This document shows, piece after piece, positions 25,877 to 34,791 of a stretch of DNA of 64,000 nucleotides. A model generated the notes under the pieces. The model saw only the letters and a list, made by a program, of their open reading frames with translations. It made no database searches and was not told the DNA's origin. This DNA is from CADEED01 sp035765415 (GTDB lineage Bacteria > Pseudomonadota > Gammaproteobacteria > Steroidobacterales > Steroidobacteraceae): NCBI GenBank assembly GCA_035765415.1, contig DASTXR010000008.1, forward strand, positions 56,976 through 120,975. Direction: 5' to 3'. Position numbers and translations under genes: made by a program. Each line of letters opens with the position of its first letter. The stretch's first letter is position 1.

Positions 25877-26923
25877 ATGGCTTATTGGGCACTACAGTTT
25901 CTCGGTTGGGCGTTCTACTTCTACGCACAGGCCTCCGGCGAAGCCATCTTCGCGCAAGTGCCGTGGAGCATGGCGGCCACGCTCTGGGGCGGAGTGTGCC
26001 TGGCGGGCCTCGGCCTCACGCACCTGCTGCGCTGGCTGATCAAACACTACCGCTGGCTCTCGCTGCCGCCCGGCGCACTCCTCGGCCGGGTCATCGTCGG
26101 CACCCTGCTCATCGCGACCGCCACCTATCTAGTGAGCCTCGCGCTGTCATGGGCGATCCATGGCACTCCCGTTCCGCCGATCACCGCCGCTTTCTATTCA
26201 AAGCTTTCTTTCCAGGGACAGCTGCGCAACCAGTTCATCATCAATCTCACGGTGTATGTCATCTGGACCGCGATCTACCTGACTCTCGCGATGCAGCGCC
26301 ACCGATACCAGGCCGAGTTGCGCCAGGCCCAGCTCGGCAAGGCCCTGCAGTCCGCGGAGCTTCGCCTGCTGAAGGCGCAGCTCAATCCGCACTTCCTGTT
26401 CAACGCGTTGAACGGACTGCGCTCGCTGATCGCCGATGAGCCCACGCGCGCGCGCGAGGCCGTGACCCAGCTCGCGCGCATGCTGCGCTACACCCTGGCT
26501 TCGGGTGACGATGATCTCGTCTCCCTGGAGCGCGAGCTCGAAATGGTGGACGACTACCTGGCGCTGGAATCGTTGCGGCTGGCCGAAAGACTGCGCGTCG
26601 AGCGCGATATCGCGCCCGCGGCCCGGACGGTGCGTCTTCCGTCCATGCTCCTGCAGACGCTGGTGGAGAATGCGATCAAGCACGGCATCGCCATGCTCAA
26701 GCAGGGCGGCACGTTGCACATTGCAGCCCACGTCGTGGAGAAAGATCTCGTCCTCCGCGTCGTCAACCCGCGACCGGCGGACACCGGCACGCTGCAAGGA
26801 GAAGGAGTGGGTTTGAGAAATTCCACCGAGCGCTTGCGGCTGCTGTTCGGCACGCGCGCCAGTCTGCGCCTGGACCTCTCGCAAGCGGGCCAGGCGACCG
26901 CGGAAATCCGGGTGCCCCTGTGA
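25877..26923 (+). CDS. LytS/YehU-type sensor histidine kinase
   Basis: A 348-residue membrane kinase. Four hydrophobic segments fill residues 1-140. A short coiled coil (RHRYQAELRQAQLGKALQSA) leads to the His_kinase domain with phospho-acceptor His172 in LNPHFLFNALN. The ATPase part has LVENAIKHGI (N box) and GVGLRNSTERL (G box). No periplasmic sensor domain exists, so the signal is sensed in or at the membrane. It overlaps the LytTR response regulator by GTGA. The pair probably controls envelope or transport genes; the neighbouring amidohydrolase may be a target. Confidence 0.92.
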   Translation: MAYWALQFLGWAFYFYAQASGEAIFAQVPWSMAATLWGGVCLAGLGLTHLLRWLIKHYRWLSLPPGALLGRVIVGTLLIATATYLVSLALSWAIHGTPVPPITAAFYSKLSFQGQLRNQFIINLTVYVIWTAIYLTLAMQRHRYQAELRQAQLGKALQSAELRLLKAQLNPHFLFNALNGLRSLIADEPTRAREAVTQLARMLRYTLASGDDDLVSLERELEMVDDYLALESLRLAERLRVERDIAPAARTVRLPSMLLQTLVENAIKHGIAMLKQGGTLHIAAHVVEKDLVLRVVNPRPADTGTLQGEGVGLRNSTERLRLLFGTRASLRLDLSQAGQATAEIRVPL

Positions 26924-27603
26924 AGGTACTGATCGTGGACGATGAGCCGCTCGCGCGGCGCGAGCTGCGTCGCCTGCTCGCCGCGTTTCCCTCGGTCGAG
27001 GTGCTCGGCGAGGCCGGCAACATCGACGACGCGCGCGCAAGCATCGAACAGTTGTCCCCCGACGTGGTGTTTCTCGACATCCAGATGCCGGGAGGCACGG
27101 GCTTCGACCTGCTGACGCAGCTCGATCGCGTGCCGCGCATCGTGTTCACCACGGCCTACGATCAGTACGCCGTGAAAGCCTTCGACGTGAACGCGCTCGA
27201 CTATCTATTGAAGCCCATCGAACCGGACCGGCTCGCAACCACACTTCGCAAGATTCCCGGGGCGGCGCCGCTCGAGCAGCTCTTCATCCGCGACGGCCCG
27301 CGCTGCTGGTTCGTGCCGCTGCGCGAGGTCAGTGTGTTCAGCGCCGAAGGCAACTACGTGCGGCTGTTGTGGGGAAAAGAGCGGCCGTTGATGGGGCGGT
27401 CGCTGGTTTCGCTCGAGGAGAAACTCGATCCGCGACGGTTCTTCCGCGCGAACCGCAGCCAGATCGTCAACCTCGAATTCATCCAGAACGTGGAAACCGG
27501 GCAAGGGGGCCGATTGCACGTGCAATTGCGGGATGGGCCGGAAGTCGAAATATCGAGGCGCCAGACGCGTTTGTTCCGCGCCAGATTTAACGAAACACGA
27601 TAG
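26920..27603 (+). CDS. LytTR family response regulator
   Basis: A 227-residue regulator. The receiver domain (1-115) has VDDEP, phospho-acceptor Asp53 in FLDIQMPGGTG, and the KPI lysine. The LytTR DNA-binding domain (about 130-225) contains VSVFSAEGNYVRL, the RSL segment and FFRANRSQIVNL. It starts with GTG overlapping the kinase stop (GTGA). It forms a cognate pair with the kinase and would bind two direct repeats on target promoters. Confidence 0.93.
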   Translation: MKVLIVDDEPLARRELRRLLAAFPSVEVLGEAGNIDDARASIEQLSPDVVFLDIQMPGGTGFDLLTQLDRVPRIVFTTAYDQYAVKAFDVNALDYLLKPIEPDRLATTLRKIPGAAPLEQLFIRDGPRCWFVPLREVSVFSAEGNYVRLLWGKERPLMGRSLVSLEEKLDPRRFFRANRSQIVNLEFIQNVETGQGGRLHVQLRDGPEVEISRRQTRLFRARFNETR

Positions 27604-27709
27604 CGCCCGCCTCAGGGAAACACTGAACGTGTGAACCGTGTGAAATCGATATCAATCGCGCGCAGCGGCTTCGGCAAACTCGCGCCAGTTCAGGTGACCG
27701 AGTTCCGGA

Positions 27710-28828
27710 ATGCTTCAAAGCGACGAGCAATGGCTGGCCATTGCTGATGAGTTCTATTGTGCAGCCGTGGATCAAAGCCGCTGGTACGGCGCCCTCGAAC
27801 GACTCGCCGCCGCCACCGGATCGCGCACCGGCGAGCTGATCACGATCGGTCGCGATGCGGTCGTCCCGATCAACATCATGACGAACATGGATCCGGCGAT
27901 TCATGCCGCGGCGGCCGCGTGCCGCATCGGCGATCCCGAGATCAATCCGCGCGTCAAAGCGGGCATGACTTCGCCCGTGCTCAAGGTGATGGCCGAATCC
28001 GACTTCCTCGCACCGGGCGAGCACGCCGTGCATCCACACTACGACGAGTTTGCGCGGCCCTGGGATATTCCCTTCATCTGCCTCGCGACGCTCGAAAGAC
28101 AAGACGATCTGCTGATCGGCCTGGCCGTGCTGCGCTCGGAGCGCGAAGGGCACATTGACGCCGGGCAGCGCAACGTGTTCGCGTCGCTCGCACCGCATGT
28201 GCGCGCCGCCGTGCGAATGCAGATCGCGCTCGAGGGCAACGGCGCCTCGCTGGTTCGCGGTGCGCTCGACACCTTGTCGATTCCCGCATTCGTATGCGGG
28301 CGCTCCGGCGCCGTGCTGGCAGTCACGACATCCGCCGAAGAAATCCTGCGCAGCGATTGCGGGCTTTCGCTGCGCGATCGCTTCCTGCATGCATTTCGGG
28401 ATGACGACGACAAGGCGCTGAACGATGCGATCGGAAAAGTGGCGCTCGGCCTCGCGCAGCCCGGTGCACCCGCGGTGACCACGGTGGTCGTACGCGGCGC
28501 CGATGCGACGAAGGCGCCGATCGTGCTCGACGTGATGTCACTGCCCTCGATCGCGCTGGAGTTTTCGTCCGCGCCTCGCGTCGTGGTCGTTGCGCGCGGT
28601 TCGCGCGGCGGCGACGCGCGCAAGGCCACACTGCTCCAGGGTGTGTATGGCTTCACGTCGGCCGAAACGGATATCGCACTGCAGCTCGCACGCGGGCAGT
28701 CGACGGAAATCATCGCGCAACAGAGAAAGGTGGCGGTGGGCACGGTGCGCGCTCAGATCAAGAGCATGCTCGCGAAGCTCGGTGTCAGCCGGCAGGTGGA
28801 GCTCGTCGCGCGATTGACCGGGTTCTGA
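27710..28828 (+). CDS. LuxR family transcriptional regulator
   Basis: A 372-residue protein. The C-terminal 65 residues are a LuxR helix-turn-helix: GFTSAETDIALQLARGQST, then GTVRAQIKSMLAKLGVSRQ. The N-terminal 290 residues have no receiver or LuxR autoinducer motif; residues 190-290 look like a PAS-type domain (SIPAFVCGRSGAVLAVTTSA). This layout is common in orphan LuxR regulators of proteobacteria. It stands alone between the LytTR gene and a convergent lipoprotein gene, so targets are unknown. Confidence 0.87.
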   Translation: MLQSDEQWLAIADEFYCAAVDQSRWYGALERLAAATGSRTGELITIGRDAVVPINIMTNMDPAIHAAAAACRIGDPEINPRVKAGMTSPVLKVMAESDFLAPGEHAVHPHYDEFARPWDIPFICLATLERQDDLLIGLAVLRSEREGHIDAGQRNVFASLAPHVRAAVRMQIALEGNGASLVRGALDTLSIPAFVCGRSGAVLAVTTSAEEILRSDCGLSLRDRFLHAFRDDDDKALNDAIGKVALGLAQPGAPAVTTVVVRGADATKAPIVLDVMSLPSIALEFSSAPRVVVVARGSRGGDARKATLLQGVYGFTSAETDIALQLARGQSTEIIAQQRKVAVGTVRAQIKSMLAKLGVSRQVELVARLTGF

Positions 28829-28876
28829 TGCGGGAAGAGGCGTGGCCGTCCATGGCCCCGCGTCCCCCAGCGAATA

Positions 28877-31012
28877 TCAGTAGATGCTCGACTGGCCCTG
28901 GATGTCCCCGAAGGCAGTCGCGTTGAAGTTGATCTCGCCGAACGTCTCGGGCGTGCCAGCGGGCATGAAAGTGCCCCGACGCACGTGGCCGCCACGAACC
29001 GCAAGAATCTGCTGGCCCCGGTCCCACAGGCGCGGCGTGAACCGTTCCGGCAGCGTCATCATGAGGATCTGCTCGCCGTGCACGGTGCGGTACTGCCACG
29101 CGCCCGGAGTGAAGGTCACCACCGGCTGTGCGGGATCGATCCTGTCGGTGATGTGAACACCACCGCCGACCACGAGCCGGATCTCGATGTGGTCACCCAC
29201 GCTGAACCAGTTGCCGGCCGGCGGGCTGCCTGACGGGTACAGGAGCTCCGCGAAGCTGTGCGCAGGACGTCCGGCGACGGCGCCCCACATGGCGTTGCAG
29301 TTGCCGTCGACGTCCTTGTACGACCCCTCGTCGCAGTCGTACCAGTTCTGCAGCACGTACGAGTCGTTCAACACGATGAAGTTGACCTGGTAGATCTTGG
29401 AGCCGCTCGAGAACACCGGGTTGCCGCTGATCGAATCCGCAACCAGCTGGTGGCTCTCGTACCCCAGGAAATCCTTGATTGGTTTGCCCGACACGTCGAG
29501 CTCTGAGGCGCTGAACTTCAGCGCGAAGTCGGTGTTGTCCTGATCGAAGATCGCCGAGCCGTCACTCTGGTAGCTGACGGTGTACTCGCTATCCATGTCG
29601 GAGCTCAGCACCCAGCCGTTCGCGGTGAGATAGTGAGCATTGTCCTCTCCGTCTCCCTCGACCCACGATGAGGCATCGACGTCGTAGAACGACCAGTCTT
29701 CGTCGATTCGATTGGCCTCGGCACCCGCTTTCACGAAGCCGTGCTCGTATTCGTTCTCGTCGCCATTCGTGGATGCCCACAACCAGTAAGCGCCCTGCGT
29801 CATCAGCGACTGGATCGTGATCTTCGTCGTGCTCGCCACCGTTTGAGCCTGCTCGACCTGCTGTGCCAGGTCCGCAACATCCGCGGTCTGCACCGTCACG
29901 TCCGCGACATCGAAATCGTCGCCGGCTTCATCCACGGCGGCCGCGGCGCTCTCGAGCCCGTCGAGCGCCTGATTCGTGATGAGCGCGGTCAGCGCGGCGC
30001 TGGACTGCGTCGTATCGACGCCCTGCGTCGACGCCGCCTGCATGATGGCTTCGTGGTTCACGGCCAGCGTGCTCGCGGCAACCTGGGCGATGCGATGCAG
30101 GCGCTCGTAGTCGTCCGCCACGCCGTTGGCGACTTCCTGGGCCGCGACATAGTCCTCGAACAGGCTCACATCGCTGCTCGCGCCGATGCGCAGCTTCACC
30201 TGGGTCACTGCGTCATCGAGCGTCAACGCGGGATTCTGCTGAAGCATCCCGTGCACGACCGTCGTGATCGGACTGATGAAATCCGATTCGCCGGCCGGCG
30301 CGCTCAGCACGTAAGGCTTGCCGACCGCGGTGCCGGTGTCCTCGTCGATGGTCGTTTCACTGACCTGCACGACGATTGAAAAGCCGGATGCATCGACCCC
30401 ATTGGGGATCGTCAGCGTGAACGCGCCGCCGGCGGTCGTCGGCGCCGTGGGCTCGCCGGAATCACACTTCATGTTGGCGTTGGTATCCAGGCACACCGTC
30501 GCGCCGACTAGATAGCCGTCGGCAGCTTTGCCGGAAACGCTCGTGGTGGTCGGAGTTCCGCCGCCGCCGGTGCCGCCGGTGTCGCCGGTACCGCCAGTGC
30601 CACCTGTATCACCCGTGCCGCCGGTTCCACCCGTGCCGCCGGTTCCACCGGTATCGCCAGTGCCACCGGTACCACCGGTTCCACCCGTGCCTCCAGTTCC
30701 GCCTGTGCCACCCGTATCACCCGTGCCGCCAGTGCCACCGGTTCCGCCGGTGCCACCGGTACCGCCGGTTCCACCCGTGCCGCCAGTTCCGCCCGTGCCA
30801 CCCGTATCACCCGTACCGCCCGTGCCACCGGTTCCGCCGGTACCGCCGGTACCGCCGGTACCACCAGTTCCACCCGTGCCGCCGGTTCCACCCGTATCGC
30901 CCGGAGGATTGTTCGTCGAAGGTGAGTCGTCGCTACCGCAACCAGCGATCTGCGCCGCGCCGAACAGCACGAGTGTCACTGCCGCGATCCGTTTGAGACC
31001 TGTCTTATTCAC
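28877..31012 (-). CDS. Gly-Gly-Thr repeat lipoprotein
   Basis: A 711-residue lipoprotein. GTG 31012, with TGGGG upstream, gives a signal peptide ending in the lipobox QIAGC; longer reading frames upstream lack a signal. After a short NPPG spacer comes a run of about 37 Gly-X-Thr triplets, mostly GGT with regularly placed GDT, then a small carboxypeptidase-regulatory-like domain (VSGKAADGYLVGATVCLDTN). The remaining 480 residues include a helical segment and a C-terminal beta-rich region (FTPGAWQYRTVHGEQILMM) of no family I know. It is probably a surface-exposed lipoprotein on a flexible stalk. It converges with the LuxR gene. Confidence 0.85.
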   Translation of the reverse strand: MNKTGLKRIAAVTLVLFGAAQIAGCGSDDSPSTNNPPGDTGGTGGTGGTGGTGGTGGTGGTGGTGGTGDTGGTGGTGGTGGTGGTGGTGGTGGTGGTGDTGGTGGTGGTGGTGGTGGTGDTGGTGGTGGTGGTGDTGGTGGTGDTGGTGGGGTPTTTSVSGKAADGYLVGATVCLDTNANMKCDSGEPTAPTTAGGAFTLTIPNGVDASGFSIVVQVSETTIDEDTGTAVGKPYVLSAPAGESDFISPITTVVHGMLQQNPALTLDDAVTQVKLRIGASSDVSLFEDYVAAQEVANGVADDYERLHRIAQVAASTLAVNHEAIMQAASTQGVDTTQSSAALTALITNQALDGLESAAAAVDEAGDDFDVADVTVQTADVADLAQQVEQAQTVASTTKITIQSLMTQGAYWLWASTNGDENEYEHGFVKAGAEANRIDEDWSFYDVDASSWVEGDGEDNAHYLTANGWVLSSDMDSEYTVSYQSDGSAIFDQDNTDFALKFSASELDVSGKPIKDFLGYESHQLVADSISGNPVFSSGSKIYQVNFIVLNDSYVLQNWYDCDEGSYKDVDGNCNAMWGAVAGRPAHSFAELLYPSGSPPAGNWFSVGDHIEIRLVVGGGVHITDRIDPAQPVVTFTPGAWQYRTVHGEQILMMTLPERFTPRLWDRGQQILAVRGGHVRRGTFMPAGTPETFGEINFNATAFGDIQGQSSIY
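30565..30901 (-). repeat. 9-bp tandem repeat (Gly-Gly-Thr) with a 90-bp higher-order period
   Basis: About 37 units of nine bases encode Gly-Gly-Thr. Six units carry Asp instead of the second Gly; their Asp codons lie at 30896, 30806, 30716, 30653, 30608 and 30581. The spacings are 10, 10, 7, 5 and 3 units, so two 90-base blocks are followed by steadily shorter ones. Because units stay in frame, gain or loss would only change stalk length. Confidence 0.92.
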
Positions 31013-31446
31013 GTCGTTGCCCCAGAAATTCTTGACCGCGTACTTGCGGCGAGGCGAAACGTACGAATTGCGTCGCGTGCCGACATTGCCCATTTGGGGC
31101 ATGAGGGCGCGGCGCGATTTGAGGATGTGAACCCGTTCGTCAGTGCAGGCAGGAACTGTGACGCCCTGCACACGGGCAGCGATGACCTTCCGGGAGACGC
31201 GGGCGGCCCTCCCTGGCCACCCGCGTCTCCACCTCCGCTATCCGGTCAGTCGCGCGCAATCTCGCAATGGTTGCGATGTTTGTTTGCGAGGCCGCGGGCG
31301 TGGCGGATGAGAAGCATGCTTTTTTCCCCAGCGCGCGAAGCGGCACGGCGTGATCCTCGTGCGCCTGTATGTCGCGTCGATGAAGGGTCCATGACGTTTT
31401 TGCTCATATTCGATTCCCGCCGCCGGTACGGGTAGGCTTTGCCCGC
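31013..31446. other. 434-base intergenic region with a long inverted repeat
   Basis: This gap separates the divergent lipoprotein and IclR genes and must hold both promoters. The clearest feature is an 11-bp inverted repeat, GGAGACGCGGG (31193-31203) with CCCGCGTCTCC (31220-31230), with a GGCC/GGCC pair inside its 16-base loop. Neither strand has a T run after it, so it does not look like an intrinsic terminator. I see no convincing coding frame and no clear -35/-10 pair. Confidence 0.5.
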
Positions 31447-32256
31447 ATGCCAGCCAACAGACCCCGTTCCGGAAAATCCCCTGCGCGCCGTGGCTACTCG
31501 GCGCCCGCCCTCGAAAAAGGGATCGACATCATCGAGCTGTTGGCCGATGCGGAGTCCGGCCTTTCGGTTTCGGAGATCTCGCAGAAGCTGAAGCGGCGCA
31601 TGAGCGAGCTGTTCCGCATCGTCGTCGTCATGGAGCGCCGGGGCTGGCTGCAGAAGGACCCGGAGACGTGGCGTTACAGCGTGACGTACCACGTCCTGAA
31701 GCTCGCGCATCGGGGCACTCCCACGCAAACCCTGACGTCGGCGGCCGGCCCGGTGATGCAGGAGCTATCTACCCGCATCAACCAGTCCTGCCATCTCGTG
31801 GTGCGCTCGGGCATCCAGGGGCTGGTGATCCTGCGCCAGGAAAACCAGCAGCGTCACGCAAACCTGTCCGTGAGGCTGGGCGCAGTCATCGAGCTCGCCA
31901 CGAGTTGCTCCGGGCACGTGCTGCTCGCGCACCTCGACGCCGACGAACGCGAGCTGCTGCTGCACTCCGCACCTCGTCCGCGCGGGATGTCCAGGTCGAA
32001 ACTGGAAGCGTTGCTGGACAAGGTCAGAAAACGCGGCTACGAACTACACCCCAGCCCCATCACCGCCGGCGTAACCGACATCAGCTATCCCGTTCGCGGA
32101 TTCGATGGAAAAGTGATGGCGGCCCTCACCATCCCCTACCTGCACGTGCTCGACCACTCGCTTCCGACCACGGTGGATGAGACCCGGCGGCTGATCGAGA
32201 ACGCCGCGCGCCGGATATCTCAGTCGCTGGGCTGGACGCGCGCCGACGGGCGTTAG
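31447..32256 (+). CDS. IclR family transcriptional regulator
   Basis: A 269-residue regulator. The winged helix-turn-helix lies at about 20-80 (PALEKGIDIIELLADAE, then LSVSEISQKLKRRMSELFRI); the effector domain at 100-265 has SCHLVVRSGIQGLVILRQ and the C-terminal AALTIPYL. IclR proteins often control aromatic-acid or sugar-acid catabolism. It converges on the CE1-like esterase gene with stops that abut (32256/32257), and stands at the left border of the hemicellulose/ferulate island, so it may regulate part of it. Confidence 0.9.
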   Translation: MPANRPRSGKSPARRGYSAPALEKGIDIIELLADAESGLSVSEISQKLKRRMSELFRIVVVMERRGWLQKDPETWRYSVTYHVLKLAHRGTPTQTLTSAAGPVMQELSTRINQSCHLVVRSGIQGLVILRQENQQRHANLSVRLGAVIELATSCSGHVLLAHLDADERELLLHSAPRPRGMSRSKLEALLDKVRKRGYELHPSPITAGVTDISYPVRGFDGKVMAALTIPYLHVLDHSLPTTVDETRRLIENAARRISQSLGWTRADGR

Positions 32257-33447
32257 TCACTTCTTCCTGAACAGGCGTGACGCGAAGTCCTTGAGATTTC
32301 GCCGCCAGGTCTGCCACTCATGGTCAGTGCCCGGGGATTCCCAGTACACGTGCTGAACCCCTGCTTCCGTCAGCGCGGCGTGCAAGCCACGGATACGCGT
32401 GGTGAACCGCTCGGCCTCCGCGGTACCCACCCCGAAGTACAGCAGGTGCACCTTCTTCGCGAATGCCGCCGGGTCCGCGAATACGCCATTGAAGTCGGTT
32501 TCGAAGTTCCACTTGCGATCCTCGAGCATCCCGCCAATGCCACTGAACCCGCCGATATGCGAGAACAGGTCGAGATGCCTCGTCGTGACGTGGAAAGTCT
32601 GGAACCCTCCCATCGACAGCCCCGCCATGGCGCGGTTGTCGCGGTCCGGCAAAGTCCGATAGGTCCTGTCGACGAACGGGATCAACACCTGTGTCACTTC
32701 GTCCTCGAAGATCGTCGCCATCTCGTTGCGCGCCTGCGCGCCTTGCGGAGTGCCCATGGTCGGCCCGGTGAGATTCGGCGCCGGCATACCGGCCCGGCGC
32801 GCATAACCGTAGGCCATGACGATGATCATGGGCTTCGCTTCTCCCGCGGCGATGAGGTTGTCGAGAATGACGTTTGCGCGACCCTGGCGTATCCAGCCGG
32901 TCTCATCCTCTCCCCCGCCGTGCTGTAGATAGAGAACCGGATAACGCTTCTTCGACTGCGCTTCGTAGTCCGGCGGCAGATACACCATGGCGTGACGCCA
33001 GGTACCCGTGACTTTCGATTCGTACCACACGTCGCGGACCTGGCCCTGCGGCACATTCTGGATGGAGTAATACGTCGAACCGGGTTCCGGAATTTCCACC
33101 GCGCTCACATATCGCGAGCCGCCGAAGAAAGCCCTGCTGCCCGGATCGCTGGCGTCGGCTCCATCGATGTTGATGACGTAGTAATGCAGGCCCGGCACCA
33201 GCGCAGTGGTGGTGATGGTCCAGAATCCATCCGCCTGCTTCTCCATGTCGACCTTGGGACCGCTCCAGAAATTGAGCCTGACCTTGTTAGCCTCCGGCGC
33301 CTTGATGCGGATCTGCACGCGGCCCGCAGCGTCGACGCGCGGATACTCCGCGCCCCAGACGTTGGTCTCCGCGGGTTGAAACTGTGCCGCGTCCTGCGCG
33401 AGACAGGTACCCGCGAACAGCACGAATGCAAAGGCAAGCATTTTCAT
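32257..33447 (-). CDS. Secreted CE1-like esterase (enterochelin/feruloyl esterase type)
   Basis: A 396-residue protein; ATG 33447 with CAGGAG upstream gives a signal peptide cleaved after CLAQ (18 residues). Residues 25-115 form an N-terminal E-set/CBM48-like domain (QIRIKAPEANKVRLNFW). The esterase domain has LYLQHGGGEDETGW, nucleophile Ser278 in AGLSMGGF, and a C-terminal DHEWQTW carrying the likely His. This two-domain layout is typical of feruloyl/acetyl-xylan esterases fused to an E-set domain. Near a xylanase and a feruloyl-CoA synthase, release of ferulate from arabinoxylan is a reasonable inference. An enterochelin-esterase-like activity is the main alternative. Confidence 0.85.
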   Translation of the reverse strand: MKMLAFAFVLFAGTCLAQDAAQFQPAETNVWGAEYPRVDAAGRVQIRIKAPEANKVRLNFWSGPKVDMEKQADGFWTITTTALVPGLHYYVINIDGADASDPGSRAFFGGSRYVSAVEIPEPGSTYYSIQNVPQGQVRDVWYESKVTGTWRHAMVYLPPDYEAQSKKRYPVLYLQHGGGEDETGWIRQGRANVILDNLIAAGEAKPMIIVMAYGYARRAGMPAPNLTGPTMGTPQGAQARNEMATIFEDEVTQVLIPFVDRTYRTLPDRDNRAMAGLSMGGFQTFHVTTRHLDLFSHIGGFSGIGGMLEDRKWNFETDFNGVFADPAAFAKKVHLLYFGVGTAEAERFTTRIRGLHAALTEAGVQHVYWESPGTDHEWQTWRRNLKDFASRLFRKK

Positions 33448-33611
33448 GAGCACTCCTGGTCTTTGAAATTACGAATCGAGGAATCGAGGCTGCCGCGCAG
33501 GGGAACTGACACGGCAGCCTCGACGGTGACTGCGCTTGAAGCGCGCGGGGCGGAATCCCTTGGGTCACCACTGGACTCATGCACAGTATTTTTCCAGCAC
33601 CTCTTCGTGAG

Positions 33612-33713
33612 CAGGAGCGTCAGCGAGACATCGTTTGGCTTAAGGAGTTTCGATAGCGCCGCCGCTGTCATCCGGCCGGCCGCCCCGCCACCGACGATTA
33701 CTATCTGCTTCAA
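33612..33713 (-). pseudogene. Remnant of a flavin-dependent tryptophan halogenase
   Basis: On the minus strand the short stretch KQIVIVGGGAAGRMTAAAL followed by SKLLKPNDVSLTLL is the start of a PF04820 (tryptophan 7-halogenase) protein: the FAD-binding GxGxxG and the conserved SKxLKP. Real members run about 500 residues and continue into a VESxxIGTVG-type segment; here the frame turns into unrelated sequence after about 33 codons and closes at 33444. No other part of a halogenase is present between 33448 and 33900. It is most likely a deletion scar of a TonB-receptor/halogenase unit common in polysaccharide loci. The rest of the gap up to 34037 holds the GntR gene's promoter region. Confidence 0.75.
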
Positions 33714-34037
33714 GGGCGGCTCGAGGTCCTCGACCTCACCGGGCGCGTGCGGAGCCTGTTGCTCCTGCGCCAATGCGCCCGCGCCGAACCCCACGGAAAA
33801 CAACAGCTGCCATGGATTTCCCCTTCGAAAGAGAATTGATTCCCGAAATCTAACTAATTGTCCGCGCAACTAGGCTCGTGTCGGCCCCGGGGATTGTCAA
33901 GGAAAAGATCACTTCTCCTGCGCATGCAATATACGTTTTGCTATTCATCGATTCGTTTAGTGAAAGCCTATTGCCATAGTGAAAGTTGCTCCCGGGTGGT
34001 ACCTTTTGTGGTGCTGACCGGATCGAAGGGGGATTCC

Positions 34038-34781
34038 ATGTCGCCGCGCGTGCACGGCAACATCGCGCGTGAGATCGGAATGTCGATCGTCTCCGGACGG
34101 ATCCGGCCCGGGCATGTATTGGACGGCGAAATCGAGGCGAGCTCGCAGCGCCGGGTCTCACGCACGGCGTATCGGGAAGCGATTCGCATCCTGGGCGCGA
34201 AGGGCCTCATTCACAGCCGCCCGCGCACCGGCACTCGCGTGAGCAGGATTTCCGACTGGCACCTGCTCGATCCGGACGTGCTCGCGTGGTTGTTCAGCAC
34301 CGACCCGAGACCCGAAGTGCTCCATGGATTGTTCGAGCTGCGCACCATCGTCGAGCCCGCGGCCGCCGCCCTGGCGGCAACGCGGCGAAGCCAGTCGCAT
34401 TTGCTGGAGATGCGGCGCGCGCTCGCGGCCATGACGCTCCACACGCTGCACAAGGCGGAAGGCCGGGAGGCGGACAAGGCGTTTCACGCCGCCCTGCTCG
34501 CCGCCACGGCCAACCCGTTCGTCATTTCATTGACCAATGGCGTCACGGCCGCGGTCGACGCGTTGACCGAATTCAAGCAGCGGCTCGCGAAGATCGAGCG
34601 CGATCCGGTGCCCGATCATCTGCGCGTTTACGATGCCATCGCCGCGAAGGACGCGGATGCCGCCCGTGAGGCGATGGTCAGACTGATTCGCCTCGCCGTG
34701 CTCGACATGCCCGCCAGGCAGAGGCCGCGGCCGCCTGCCGGTTCAGCGATCACCGAAGCCGCGTATTTCAACCTGATGTAG
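34038..34781 (+). CDS. FadR-subfamily GntR transcriptional regulator
   Basis: A 247-residue regulator. ATG 34038 has GAAGGGGGA upstream and is preferred over frames starting further left. The winged HTH (about 1-75) includes the RVSRTAYREAIRILGAKGLIHSR-type recognition region; the FCD effector domain (about 95-225) has the FELRTIVEPAAAALAA helix, the DKAFHAALLAATAN metal-site helix and DHLRVYDAIAAKD. Such regulators often sense sugar acids (uronates) or organic acids. It begins a plus-strand run with an esterase and a beta-helix enzyme 10 bases downstream, so local control of cell-wall degradation genes is likely. Confidence 0.92.
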   Translation: MSPRVHGNIAREIGMSIVSGRIRPGHVLDGEIEASSQRRVSRTAYREAIRILGAKGLIHSRPRTGTRVSRISDWHLLDPDVLAWLFSTDPRPEVLHGLFELRTIVEPAAAALAATRRSQSHLLEMRRALAAMTLHTLHKAEGREADKAFHAALLAATANPFVISLTNGVTAAVDALTEFKQRLAKIERDPVPDHLRVYDAIAAKDADAAREAMVRLIRLAVLDMPARQRPRPPAGSAITEAAYFNLM

Positions 34782-34791
34782 GGGATGAGAG

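Noticed and set aside
30565..30901. Possible CRISPR array
   Set aside because: The repeats are 9-base coding units without unique spacers.
30528..31130. Plus-strand frame encoding a Pro-Val-Pro-rich protein
   Set aside because: It is the complement of the Gly-Gly-Thr repeat. The minus-strand frame has a lipobox and folded domains, so it is the real gene.
31193..31230. Intrinsic terminator in the lipoprotein/IclR gap
   Set aside because: The stem is strong, but neither strand has a T run after it, and it lies between divergent genes.
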